Positions 44,928-53,477 of a stretch of 64,000 bases of DNA are shown here, one piece after another; the stretch's first letter is position 1; each line of letters begins with the position of its first letter. A program made the position numbers and the translations under genes. Source of the DNA: Paenibacillus durus. GTDB lineage: Bacteria; Bacillota; Bacilli; Paenibacillales; Paenibacillaceae. The notes under the pieces were generated by a model. It saw only the letters and a list, made by a program, of their open reading frames with translations, did not search any database and had not been told where the DNA came from. Where the stretch lies: the NCBI RefSeq assembly GCF_000756615.1, contig NZ_CP009288.1, positions 5,974,348-6,038,347 of the forward strand, read 5' to 3'.

Positions 44928-45125
44928 ATGGGTGAACAGACCGAATTTGAAGAAGGCCAAAAGGCCCCGAATCCCGGAATCTATACGGAGGTAGGCGAAG
45001 CGCGAAGCTTTCATACGGAGATTCAGAACCCGAAGTCGATTAAAATGAAGAAAGGTGACACATTCCCGGAGACCACTAACAAAAACCGCAAATGGAAAAA
45101 GGTCGAGAAAGCGCGTGTGCATTAA
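44928..45125 (+). CDS. YjzC family protein
   Basis: 65 residues, MGEQTEFEEGQKAPNPGIYTEVGE ... KKGDTFPETTNKNRKWKK. The QTEF-GQKAPN-GIY and GD-FPETTNKNRKW blocks are the YjzC hallmarks. Small basic protein of unknown role in Bacillales. AAAGGAGGAG lies before the ATG. It reads opposite to the ribosomal operon. Confidence 0.88.
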   Translation: MGEQTEFEEGQKAPNPGIYTEVGEARSFHTEIQNPKSIKMKKGDTFPETTNKNRKWKKVEKARVH

Positions 45126-45519
45126 TTTTTTAACGGCCATGTATAACACAAGCTTCGCCAGCCCATACTATTCTCAGGCAGCACACGAGAGAGGTGTGGT
45201 TCCGTTGGACAATGAAGCCCGACAAACTCACAGGAATTCTGTTGCAGCAACTATGGTTGGCCAAGGAGAGTGCTGACGGCAGAGTCTTATTAGACAGAAG
45301 CCTTTAGTGTTCCTTACTCGCTTTAGCAGCTTTCTACAGAGAAATTCCAAAAATCATTCAAGTGCTGCCTCGGAAGGGCCCGTAAGGGTCCTTCTTTGCT
45401 GTGCTCAGCATTACCTCATGTTAGAAAATAAAGCTGCCCGCTATCTTTAGTCCATAACCAGTAATTTAAAAAATCCCCCGCCCATTGGACGAAGGATTAA
45501 TAAGCTGATGTAAGTATAG
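45126..45519. other. Intergenic stretch with one terminator
   Basis: About 394 bases between yjzC and a tRNA. No recognisable gene. A rightward terminator (GAAGGGCCC / GGGTCCTTC, 45373-45394, then TTTGCTGT) lies in the middle, about 250 bases beyond yjzC, so a short transcript or decayed gene may have existed here. Confidence 0.5.
45373..45394 (+). terminator. Intrinsic terminator
   Basis: Nine-bp stem GAAGGGCCC / GGGTCCTTC with a GTAA loop and one G-U pair, followed by TTTGCTGT on the plus strand. Confidence 0.6.
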
Positions 45520-45610
45520 TGGCGGAGAAGGTGGGATTCGAACCCACGCACGCTTTGACACGCCTAGCTGATTTCGAGTCAGCCCCCTTGGGCCTCTTGG
45601 GTACCTCTCC
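45520..45610 (-). tRNA. tRNA-Ser (CGA), copy 1
   Basis: 91 bases on the minus strand from GGAGAGG to the encoded CCA. Anticodon stem-loop GCTGA-CTCGAAA-TCAGC gives anticodon CGA (decodes UCG). Long variable arm and T-arm GTGGGTTCGAATCCCAC are typical of class II tRNA-Ser. The acceptor stem contains one G-U pair. Differs from copy 2 in only a few acceptor-side bases. Confidence 0.96.
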
Positions 45611-45670
45611 ATTGCCGCAGAAACACACTGGTAATATTTTATCATAAATCAGTTTCTTCCGGCAAGCGAT

Positions 45671-46360
45671 TCAGGCGACATCGTCCCGCTCCACCCCACG
45701 AATGGATAGATAAGCGATAGCTATTCCAAGCAGGCCCAGGGATACCGAGACAAGCGCCAGATCTCCCAAGCGGAATTCGCCGGATCCGGAAGAAATAAGT
45801 GTGACGATCAATACCGCGCTGACTATGGTTGCCGGCACCGATTTTCTGCGCATTCCCACATACAGAGGGATCAGACCTATACCCGCCGCGTAGATGGCAC
45901 TGGCTCCCGTCTTGATCAGCTCCGAAATCAGCAGATTCGAAGTGATCTCGCCGTGAATGGCGTTTGTGAAACCATTGATCCCTACTATGATGGCCCCGAG
46001 CACTATATTCGACACAATGATATTAACAAAAGTGAACAGCAGCACGATAATGAGCTTCGCATACATCAGCTTCATCCGCGAAATAGGATACGTAAACAGC
46101 AGGGTCATCGTGTTGTTCTTATACTCGTCAATGATTAACCTGCTAAGCAGAGCGGAAGCAAAGATGATGAATGTACCCCTGATAGAGATATACAGCCCTT
46201 CAAAAACCTCAGGATAGGTTGTAAATTCACTCCCGTCAATGAATACGACCAGAATCATGAAGGCGAGGATTGCCAGATTGGCGATGAGTACGCCTTTCAG
46301 CATTCCAGCCAGCTTATGCTTGCGGATTTCGAGAGAAATGAGCTTACGCAATGCCCTCAC
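45671..46360 (-). CDS. ABC-2 type permease (bacitracin/lantibiotic-immunity type)
   Basis: About 230 residues with six membrane helices: N-terminal LRKLISLEIRKHKL then alternating hydrophobic segments. Overlaps the ATPase gene upstream. The pairing with a BcrA-like ATPase and a two-component system fits antibiotic self-protection or lantibiotic immunity. The start is uncertain (TTG 46366, GTG 46360 or TTG 46351); all lie within the end of the ATPase gene. Confidence 0.82.
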   Translation of the reverse strand: MRALRKLISLEIRKHKLAGMLKGVLIANLAILAFMILVVFIDGSEFTTYPEVFEGLYISIRGTFIIFASALLSRLIIDEYKNNTMTLLFTYPISRMKLMYAKLIIVLLFTFVNIIVSNIVLGAIIVGINGFTNAIHGEITSNLLISELIKTGASAIYAAGIGLIPLYVGMRRKSVPATIVSAVLIVTLISSGSGEFRLGDLALVSVSLGLLGIAIAYLSIRGVERDDVA

Positions 46361-47264
46361 CCCCAATCAGGCTTATGAAATGATCTTCGAGTGTGTGCTT
46401 GTTTTTACTGATACTTTCTATTTCCACATCCTCCACCACCAGCGCCTTATTCAGTTCATGCTGCGAAACTCCTTCATCATAAATCCGGATTATGCCGGAG
46501 TCCATCACTTTAAAATTCGACAGATGCAGTTTGTGCTCCAGCACATAGACCGCTTTGCTGACCGAATTTGTCACCAGCTCGATATATTCCGTGTTCCGGC
46601 TGAGAATGGAATCCATCGCCATCTCCTCAAGCAGCACACCTCCGCGAATGACACCGATCGTATCGGCAATCTGCTCAATTTCTCCAAGAATGTGGCTGGA
46701 GATTAGCAGCGTCATTCCATATTCCCTGCTGAGCATCCGAAACACATCGCGCAGTTCCTTAATGCCGACCGGGTCCAGGCCGTTAATCGGCTCATCCAGG
46801 ATAAGCAGCTCGGGTTTGGTCATGACAGCCCTGGCAATACCCAGACGCTGCTTCATGCCTAGAGAGAACTCCTTTACCGGCTTCTTATCCACTCCCCTAA
46901 GCTTTACCAACTCCATCGCATCGTCAATCGCCTGACGGTTGTAGTAGCCCATATATTCAGCGTGCAGCAGCAGATTCTCACGGGCAGACAGCTTGTCGTA
47001 AAAAACCGGATACTCGATAATGCTCCCCATTCGTTTTAGCATCTCATAGGAACGGCTCGTCATAACTTCACCGAAAAATTCGATTTCGCCTTCCGTCGGC
47101 TTTACGAGATTCGTAATCATCTTCATCACAGTTGTTTTGCCCGCGCCGTTCGGGCCCAGAAATCCGTAGATTTCACCCTGTCTAATTGTCATGTTTACGC
47201 TGCTTACGCTATTTCCCCCCTTGTACATCTTGCTTAAATTTCGTGTCCGGAGAATTACCGTCAT
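46344..47264 (-). CDS. ABC transporter ATPase (BcrA type)
   Basis: 306 residues. Walker A GPNGAGKTTVMK, Q-loop, signature FSLGMKQRLGIARA, Walker B LLILDEPINGLDP and SSHILGEIE H-loop, followed by a ~85-residue C-terminal extension (YIELVTNSVSKAVYVLEHKL...). Closest in type to BcrA and lantibiotic-immunity ATPases. Drives the six-helix permease encoded next. Confidence 0.9.
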   Translation of the reverse strand: MTVILRTRNLSKMYKGGNSVSSVNMTIRQGEIYGFLGPNGAGKTTVMKMITNLVKPTEGEIEFFGEVMTSRSYEMLKRMGSIIEYPVFYDKLSARENLLLHAEYMGYYNRQAIDDAMELVKLRGVDKKPVKEFSLGMKQRLGIARAVMTKPELLILDEPINGLDPVGIKELRDVFRMLSREYGMTLLISSHILGEIEQIADTIGVIRGGVLLEEMAMDSILSRNTEYIELVTNSVSKAVYVLEHKLHLSNFKVMDSGIIRIYDEGVSQHELNKALVVEDVEIESISKNKHTLEDHFISLIGGEGIA

Positions 47265-47405
47265 TTCCGCTTCCCCCTTTGGATTTCTCTTTCTGTTCCT
47301 GGTTTTTATTGTACAGAGCGGAATTTTCTTTTTTATTAATGTAATCTTACGAAATTCTTAAGATGGCGGCTCCAGGACCGATATCTCCTGACCCTGACTG
47401 CCGAT

Positions 47406-48341
47406 TCAAATTTTTAACCTGGGGAAAGCAACCGTAAAGGCCGTTCTGACAAAAGGCACACTCACTAGCGAAATTTTACCATTCATCTGTTCCGTTAATC
47501 TTTTAGTAATCGTCAGTCCGAGGCCGCTTCCCTGATAGACCCGGTTCCGTGAATCCTCCAGCGTGTACAGGCGCTCGAACACTTTATCCTGATGGTCCTC
47601 GGTAATCCCCTTTCCCCGGTCCCAAATTTCAATATTTACGGTGTTCGTATCACTATAAAGCTTTAACCCAAGCACCCCTCCGGCGGCCCCGTACCTGATC
47701 GCATTGGACAGCAGATTGGACAGAATCCGGTCCAGCGCCTCATTATTCCCCCGTATGTAACAGCCTTCATCTGGAATCTCAATCGCTACATCCATACCTT
47801 TGGCGTTTAGGATATCGTAAAAGGCCAAAATATTTCTGCGGCACACTTCACCGGCCTCTACCCTTGACAGTGGGAGCTCATGATCTCCCGATTCCAGCTT
47901 GGCCAAGTCAAAAAAGGTATTCATCAGCGTGATTACCTCTCCAGCCTTCCGGTGGATCATCCTCAGCAGCCGCTCCCGTTCTTCGGCGTCCATATCGTCG
48001 TCCTGCAGCAGCGTTTCGACATACCCAAGAACGACGGTCAGCGGCGTCTTCAGGTCATGCGACACATTCGCCAGCATCTGGCGCATTGATTTCTGCAGTT
48101 TATTTCTCCGGGCGATTCCTTCATGATTGAGATCCAGCAGCCGGTTCACATCAGTCAGCAGCGTTTGCAGTTCGGGCGAGCTGCTGAACACCAGCAACCG
48201 TTCCTGTGAATGCTGTGAAAGGATCTGATCCAGTTTATCGTGGATGTATGTGAACTGGCGTGAATGATGACGCGACTTCCGGTGTTGCATCACAAGACCC
48301 AACAGAAGCAGAACAATCACAACTCCAAGCACTGCAGTCAT
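47406..48341 (-). CDS. Sensor histidine kinase
   Basis: 311 residues: one N-terminal membrane helix (about 1-18) with almost no extracellular part, HisKA with phospho-His in MLANVSHDLKTPLTVVLGYVETL, and HATPase_c (LLSNAIRYG, DRGKGI, GSGLGLTI). Intramembrane-sensing kinases of this layout usually rely on their partner ABC transporter to detect peptide antibiotics. Overlaps the response regulator by 4 bases. Confidence 0.9.
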   Translation of the reverse strand: MTAVLGVVIVLLLLGLVMQHRKSRHHSRQFTYIHDKLDQILSQHSQERLLVFSSSPELQTLLTDVNRLLDLNHEGIARRNKLQKSMRQMLANVSHDLKTPLTVVLGYVETLLQDDDMDAEERERLLRMIHRKAGEVITLMNTFFDLAKLESGDHELPLSRVEAGEVCRRNILAFYDILNAKGMDVAIEIPDEGCYIRGNNEALDRILSNLLSNAIRYGAAGGVLGLKLYSDTNTVNIEIWDRGKGITEDHQDKVFERLYTLEDSRNRVYQGSGLGLTITKRLTEQMNGKISLVSVPFVRTAFTVAFPRLKI

Positions 48342-49060
48342 TGCACCGCATCTCCCAGCTTATAACCGATACCCCATAATGTTTTGATATATACAGGGTG
48401 GGAGGGATCGTCCTCTATCTTCTCCCTCAGCCTTCTCATATGTACGTTAATCACATTCTCATCCCCGTAATATTCATCCTCCCATACCATCCCATAAATC
48501 TGCGCTTTGGTGAACACACGGCCCGGGTGGGTCATAAAAAGTTTCAGGATTTGAAATTCCTTAGCCGTCAGCTTCACCTCTTCCCCGTTCTTCAGCGCCA
48601 AGAAATTATCGAAATCCACCATCAGCCCGCCCAGGGTAATGCTGTGATTCGGATTGGCTGTCTCTTCGAACGGGCCACGGCCTGAGGCATATTCCGCCCG
48701 GCGGATAGCCGCCTTCACCCGTGCCGCAAGCTCAATCATGGAGAATGGCTTACTGATATAATCATCCGCTCCAAATCCGAGTCCCAGCGCCTTATCGACA
48801 TCGGTATCTTTTGCGGACACAATCATCACGGGTACCAAACTTAATTTACGAATGCTCTGAAGAATATCCACTCCACTCCGATTCGGCAGCATCAGGTCAA
48901 GTAGCACAAGATCAAAGGGACCTTTACCGCGAAAAACATGCTCAGCCGCCTCTCCGTCGAAGGCGCTCTCTACCTGATAGCCCTCTTTCACTAAATACGA
49001 GCGAACCATCTCACTGATGGCTTCGTCATCCTCAACCAACAATACACGATGCTGCAACAA
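48338..49060 (-). CDS. OmpR-family response regulator
   Basis: 240 residues: receiver (LLVEDDEAISEMV, phospho-Asp in LVLLDLMLPNRSG, Lys in ISKPFSMIELA) and winged-helix output (VNVHMRRLREKIEDDPSHPVYIKTLWGIGYKLG). TTG start after GGGGAGG. Probably controls the ABC transporter genes downstream. Confidence 0.92.
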   Translation of the reverse strand: MLQHRVLLVEDDEAISEMVRSYLVKEGYQVESAFDGEAAEHVFRGKGPFDLVLLDLMLPNRSGVDILQSIRKLSLVPVMIVSAKDTDVDKALGLGFGADDYISKPFSMIELAARVKAAIRRAEYASGRGPFEETANPNHSITLGGLMVDFDNFLALKNGEEVKLTAKEFQILKLFMTHPGRVFTKAQIYGMVWEDEYYGDENVINVHMRRLREKIEDDPSHPVYIKTLWGIGYKLGDAVQ

Positions 49061-49228
49061 GATTCCCTCCCCATTAATTGCACCCCGGCTGGCTAACAGG
49101 TTTTAGTAGACCCGCTCACACCCAGCCTTACCAAAAAAGTTTCTTTCAGCATATTCGTTCACATAGTATTAACTTACCAGAATTATTAAGATACGGGAAC
49201 GCTAGGCGTTGTTAATTCATAACAAAAA

Positions 49229-49257
49229 AACCTCCCGCCTATACAAGGCAGAAGGTT
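49229..49257 (-). terminator. Terminator after tRNA-Ser copy 2
   Basis: Stem AACCTCCCGCCT / AGGCAGAAGGTT with mismatches, then TTTTTTTG on the minus strand. Confidence 0.7.
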
Positions 49258-49289
49258 AATTTCATCACATTTATTAGCTTTGGCTTTAG

Positions 49290-49380
49290 TGGCGGAGAGA
49301 GTGGGATTCGAACCCACGCACGCTTTGACACGCCTAGCTGATTTCGAGTCAGCCCCCTTGGGCCTCTTGGGTACCTCTCC
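49290..49380 (-). tRNA. tRNA-Ser (CGA), copy 2
   Basis: 91 bases, same fold and anticodon CGA as copy 1, with encoded CCA. The body from the D-arm through the anticodon and variable arm is identical to copy 1 by eye; differences are confined to the 3' acceptor strand. Confidence 0.96.
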
Positions 49381-49423
49381 GCAGCAAGATTTATTGTATC
49401 ATCCAACCAGGGTAATTGCAAGC

Positions 49424-49636
49424 TTAATTATTATCCACTTTTTTCTCAGCCGATCTAAGCACTTTTTTTAAATTCTTCTCAAATTTAGCGCGGGGAATCA
49501 GTACACTGTGCTGGCAGCCTGTACACTTAATTCGGATATCCATCCCCATGCGGATGACTTCCATTTCATTCGTTCCGCATGGATGCGGCTTCTTCATCTG
49601 CACGATATCACCCAGTTGAAAGTTTTTACGTTCCAT
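49424..49636 (-). CDS. DUF951 family protein
   Basis: 70 residues: FQLGDIVQMKKPHPCGTNEMEVIRMGMDIRIKCTGCQHSVLIPRAKFEKNLKKV. The KPHPCG and KCxxC cysteines and the overall pattern define DUF951, probably a small nucleic-acid- or zinc-binding beta protein. Overlaps the mscS gene by 11 bases. Confidence 0.9.
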   Translation of the reverse strand: MERKNFQLGDIVQMKKPHPCGTNEMEVIRMGMDIRIKCTGCQHSVLIPRAKFEKNLKKVLRSAEKKVDNN

Positions 49637-50720
49637 CAGGCTTCCCCCCTTTTTCTTTGGCTTCCCCAGCCGCCTGTTCCAGCAATCCCGTTCTTGCCGC
49701 CTTGCGCGCGGTTTGCTGCTCCGAAGTTGGCACAGACAGTTCCTCGTCAGCTAACACCTTAGCTCCTGACTGCGTTTCTGATTCGGGGTGAGCCTTGGCT
49801 TCCGCCTCCGCCTGTTCTTGTCGAGCCCGCTCCGCAGCCTTCAGCGCCTGCTGTTCAAGCGCTTTTTTAATATCGCTCTGAATCTGACGCTGTGCGGCTT
49901 CTCTTTTATTCGGCAGCGTATTGGCGGTTACGCGAACCACATACTCGGAAGTGCTCATCGATTGAATTCCCAGAACGTTCGGAAATGCCACAACATTATT
50001 ATTGCGTTCTTCAATGCCTTGAAGCGCCTGACGGATTATACCCATCGTTTCTTCAAGACTCTGTTCGATTTTCACCGGAACATCGACAACAGCCAGGGCG
50101 TTAGCCATCGAGTAATTCGTCACGTTCGCTATCGTACCGTTTGGAATGATATACATTTCGCCATTAATACCAAGCAGCTTGGTCGTACGCAATCCGATCA
50201 TTTCAACAGTGCCTTTGAATCCGCCAGTTGCAATCACATCGCCTACCGCAAATTGATCCTCCAGGATAATGAAAAAGCCGGTAATTACATCTTTCACCAA
50301 ACTCTGTGCGCCAAAACCAATGGCAAGACCGAGCACGCTTGCACTTGCCAGCAGCGGAGCCAGTTCGAAATGGAACTCCGATAATATAATCAGAATCATG
50401 ATAAAATTGCAGACAATCGTTACGGTATTCTTCAGCAGCTCGCCAACCGTTGAGAAGCGCCGTGTATTAGCCAGCAACCCTCTGCTGCTCTTTCGTTCCA
50501 ATGAACGATCAATAACGCCGTATACAACCTTAATGATTATCCGTGTCAGGATGAATATAAAAATAATACGCAGGCCCGCAAACAATACATTGGCCCACAT
50601 ATCGGCATCGGTTACCCAGTTCCATATTTTATCCCTAAACTGAACCGCCTTGTCTACCGCCTGATTCACTGTCCCTTCCGGAGTATCGGCACTCAGCAGC
50701 CAGCCCAGCCAGTGACGCAT
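49626..50720 (-). CDS. Small-conductance mechanosensitive channel (MscS family)
   Basis: 364 residues: three membrane helices, of which the last has the pore pattern ASVLGLAIGFGAQSLVKDVITGFFIILEDQFAVGD, then the beta domain (GTVEMIGLRTTKLLGINGEMYIIPNGTI). C-terminal ~75 residues are a charged Ala/Glu-rich coil. Releases solutes on hypo-osmotic shock. Same position in Bacillus (yyaF/yhdY type). Confidence 0.92.
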   Translation of the reverse strand: MRHWLGWLLSADTPEGTVNQAVDKAVQFRDKIWNWVTDADMWANVLFAGLRIIFIFILTRIIIKVVYGVIDRSLERKSSRGLLANTRRFSTVGELLKNTVTIVCNFIMILIILSEFHFELAPLLASASVLGLAIGFGAQSLVKDVITGFFIILEDQFAVGDVIATGGFKGTVEMIGLRTTKLLGINGEMYIIPNGTIANVTNYSMANALAVVDVPVKIEQSLEETMGIIRQALQGIEERNNNVVAFPNVLGIQSMSTSEYVVRVTANTLPNKREAAQRQIQSDIKKALEQQALKAAERARQEQAEAEAKAHPESETQSGAKVLADEELSVPTSEQQTARKAARTGLLEQAAGEAKEKGGKPDGT

Positions 50721-50733
50721 TTCCTCCTCCTCC

Positions 50734-50991
50734 TCACTCTGAAATTAATCTGTACCCGCCATCATGCTCGTCCCTGCCGTAGATGCCGCGGATTTCAATT
50801 GTCTCTTCCTTTATAATCTGTTCAACCTTAGCAAGCTCGCGGCGAAAAAATTGAATCGACATGGCGCAGCCGGCGGTAATATCTTTTGGCGTCGGACAGG
50901 TGTCAATCTCAATTTCAGCATATTCCAGCAGCATCTCGGCGCGCAGCGCCTGCTGGGTAGAATCAAACGCTATCAACAGTTCCTCGTTCAT
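50734..50991 (-). CDS. DUF3343 family protein
   Basis: 85 residues, LLIAFDSTQQALRAEMLLEYAEIEIDTCPTPKDITAGCAMSIQF. DUF3343 members have this ferredoxin-like pattern and a conserved CG/CAMSI; function unknown, though some are linked to selenium metabolism. Probably cotranscribed with mscS. Confidence 0.85.
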   Translation of the reverse strand: MNEELLIAFDSTQQALRAEMLLEYAEIEIDTCPTPKDITAGCAMSIQFFRRELAKVEQIIKEETIEIRGIYGRDEHDGGYRLISE

Positions 50992-51106
50992 TGGTCACAC
51001 TCCTCATAGGCTTCAGGGCTCATCTCTTCATACTGGAGTATAAAACTGCCCTTCTATCCATATACTAGCTAACATCAAGTAGAAATGTCCTGGAAAGGAA
51101 GATTAT

Positions 51107-51712
51107 ATGTATTATTCCTCTAATCCAATGCCATTGCAAGAAATGTCTTGTTTAAAAATATCACATACAGACCCTGAAATCTATTCTGCAATCATTCACC
51201 GGCTGCTATTCCATTTCTCCCGCGCCCGTGCCGGCGCTCAGATTGTCGTTGTCTGCATCGGCACCGACCGTTCGACCGGAGATGCGCTCGGACCGCTTGT
51301 AGGCACAGCCTTGTCCCGCTTTCACAGCCCGCAGTTCTCTCTATATGGAACACTCGACAATCCGGTGCATGCGGTCAATCTGGAGGAGACGCTTAACCTG
51401 ATTCGTGAGCGCCATGACAACCCCTATATAATCGGCATTGATGCCTGTCTGGGACATTCCACAAGCGTTGGTTCGATTCAGGTCGTTGAGGGTCCTCTGC
51501 GCCCCGGAGCGGGTGTAAACAAACAACTGCCGCCGGTAGGCGATATCCATTTAACTGGAATCGTTAACGTCGGCGGCTTTATGGAATATTTCGTATTGCA
51601 AAACACACGGCTTAGCCTTGTCATGAAGTTATCGGAGATTATCGCTTCCAGCCTCTTTTCGGCTATGAAGCAGTGGCATGTACACTCTAAATCCGCTGCA
51701 GCGCAAGAGTGA
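51107..51712 (+). CDS. yyaC: YyaC, GPR-like spore protease
   Basis: 201 residues. VVCIGTDRSTGDALGPLVGTAL, FSLYGTLDNPVHAVNLEETL, IIGIDACLGHSTSVG and VNVGGFMEYFVLQNTRL are the YyaC blocks, related in fold to the germination protease Gpr. Expressed in sporulation in Bacillus. Reads against its neighbours and overlaps the DUF4446 gene at the 3' end by 26 bases. The translation begins MYYSSNPM after GGAAAGGAAG. Confidence 0.93.
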   Translation: MYYSSNPMPLQEMSCLKISHTDPEIYSAIIHRLLFHFSRARAGAQIVVVCIGTDRSTGDALGPLVGTALSRFHSPQFSLYGTLDNPVHAVNLEETLNLIRERHDNPYIIGIDACLGHSTSVGSIQVVEGPLRPGAGVNKQLPPVGDIHLTGIVNVGGFMEYFVLQNTRLSLVMKLSEIIASSLFSAMKQWHVHSKSAAAQE

Positions 51713-52187
51713 CCACTTCTTGTTCCTCGGGCGAAAGCGGATATTGCGGTTCGCCTGCATTAAGCGTCTTGGCGTAAATATAGGAGTTGTCGCGATTGTG
51801 CAGACTGGTAAGCACCATACCGGTTCGGTGGTCATCGAGAATGGCCAGCGAGAAACTGAGGTCATTTCCACGGTCTCCAAAAGCATTATAGCGTTTCAGA
51901 GCAATATGTCCTTTTATGCCCTGTAATTTTAACTGAAGCGCTTCTATCGCTTTCTTCTGCAGCTGCTGGGTTTCTTCCAGCAGGTCGTTCTGAGTTTTCA
52001 AATCGACCAACAGGCTTTCCAAATCTTCAATTCCCGTTCCTGACATCATGGCATCATACTTTCGCCGCATGGACCGCAGTTTGCTTCCCTGCGCAAGAAT
52101 AAGTATAAACATCAAGAGCAAGAGAATTGCAATACCCGGGATAAACCATTGCAGTTGATCGCCTAAAAACTGGTTCATTTCTGACAT
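51687..52187 (-). CDS. DUF4446 family protein
   Basis: 166 residues: one N-terminal membrane helix (WFIPGIAILLLLMFILILA), a coiled coil (residues about 55-95, LVDLKTQNDLLEETQQLQKK) and a C-terminal domain HIALKRYNAFGDRGNDLSFSLAILDDHRTGMVLTSLHNRDNSYIYAK that is characteristic of DUF4446. Role unknown. Confidence 0.9.
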   Translation of the reverse strand: MSEMNQFLGDQLQWFIPGIAILLLLMFILILAQGSKLRSMRRKYDAMMSGTGIEDLESLLVDLKTQNDLLEETQQLQKKAIEALQLKLQGIKGHIALKRYNAFGDRGNDLSFSLAILDDHRTGMVLTSLHNRDNSYIYAKTLNAGEPQYPLSPEEQEVVTLALQRI

Positions 52188-52208
52188 CGATAAGACCGTC
52201 CTTTTTCT

Positions 52209-53372
52209 TTATCTGCTGCGCCGCCCGCTATAGAGTTCCCTCATTGCATGCAGCATCATACCGACATCTTGTTCTGTCGTATCCACACCTACACTCACTC
52301 TTACCGCGCCGCTCTGCAGCGTCCCGGCGGCTTTATGCGCGAGTGGCGTACAATGCATTCCTGCCCGTACGGCAATTCCATACTCCCTGTCAAGACGATG
52401 GGCAATTTGTGCCGATTCTTCTCCCTCTATGACAAATGACAGAAGCCCCGTACGCGGAACACCTTCGGCCGGGCCAAGAAATCTCATCCCGGAAATATCT
52501 CTCATCCCCTCCATAAGGGATTGAATAAGGTTCCACTCATGCTTGCGTATATTTTCCGTACCCAGTGATTGTACTTTCTGTACTCCTGCAAGCAGTCCCG
52601 CAATCCCTACTGTATTCTGCGTCCCCGCTTCATATTTGTCGGGTCTTACATTCGGCTGCTCGCTATTCTCTGATTGACTTCCCGTACCCCCGTGCATAAG
52701 CGGCTCCAAATCGAGTTCCGGCGAAATGTACAGCCCCCCTGTTCCCTGCGGTCCAAGAAGACCCTTATGTCCTGGAAAGGCTAGAAGATCGATATTCATT
52801 TTGCCTACATCGATATCCAGTGATCCGGCACTTTGGGCGGCATCCACCAAAAACACGGCTCCATACGCTTTGGCCATATTCCCTATTTCACCAATTGGCA
52901 GAATACTCCCAAGCAAATTTGAGCTGTGGCTGCAGATGACCATTCTAGTATTGGATTTGAAAGTCTTTTTCAATTCCTGCAGATCAAGCTGTCCTTCCAA
53001 GTCGACCTTTAAATAATCAACTTCAACCCCCTTGGTCCTCCGCAAATATTCCAGCGGCCGTCGTACCGAATTATGCTCAGTCATCGTTGAAATGACATGA
53101 TCTCCCGGGCGAAGTGTTCCTTGAATCGCCATATTAAGCGACATCGTCGTATTATGCGTAAACGCGATATCCTGCGCGTTGGCCACTCCGAACAATTCCG
53201 CTAATGCCATTCTCGCACGAACCAGCACCCTTCCGGTTCCCATAGCAAGTGAATAGTTTCCTCTTCCGGCATTGGCCCCAGCATGCTGCAGAGCATCCAT
53301 CATTGCCTGTACAACCTCCGGAGGTTTCGGCCATGAGGTTGCGGCATGATCTAAATAGACAAACTCATTCAA
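52209..53372 (-). CDS. Class V aminotransferase, cysteine-desulfurase-like
   Basis: 387 residues with PLP-enzyme motifs: VYLDHAATSWPKPP at the start, HNTTMSLNMAI, DAAQSAGSLDIDV, and the PLP-binding Lys in FPGHKGLLGPQGTGG. The catalytic Cys region reads RAGMHCTPLAHK. The usual start of the family places the codon at 53372 (TTG after GGGGGCGAG); an upstream extension reads unrelated residues. Acts as a sulfur donor or selenocysteine-lyase-type enzyme; the specific role cannot be told. In Paenibacillus such genes lie just upstream of parB, as here. Confidence 0.9.
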   Translation of the reverse strand: MNEFVYLDHAATSWPKPPEVVQAMMDALQHAGANAGRGNYSLAMGTGRVLVRARMALAELFGVANAQDIAFTHNTTMSLNMAIQGTLRPGDHVISTMTEHNSVRRPLEYLRRTKGVEVDYLKVDLEGQLDLQELKKTFKSNTRMVICSHSSNLLGSILPIGEIGNMAKAYGAVFLVDAAQSAGSLDIDVGKMNIDLLAFPGHKGLLGPQGTGGLYISPELDLEPLMHGGTGSQSENSEQPNVRPDKYEAGTQNTVGIAGLLAGVQKVQSLGTENIRKHEWNLIQSLMEGMRDISGMRFLGPAEGVPRTGLLSFVIEGEESAQIAHRLDREYGIAVRAGMHCTPLAHKAAGTLQSGAVRVSVGVDTTEQDVGMMLHAMRELYSGRRSR

Positions 53373-53477
53373 GTTCTCGCCCCCTTGATTTTTGAACATA
53401 CCGTTCCTTCGTGCAAAAAACATATCCATCATTATCCTTTACGGATAGATCAGGATATGTTTCCCAGGTAGTATTCA

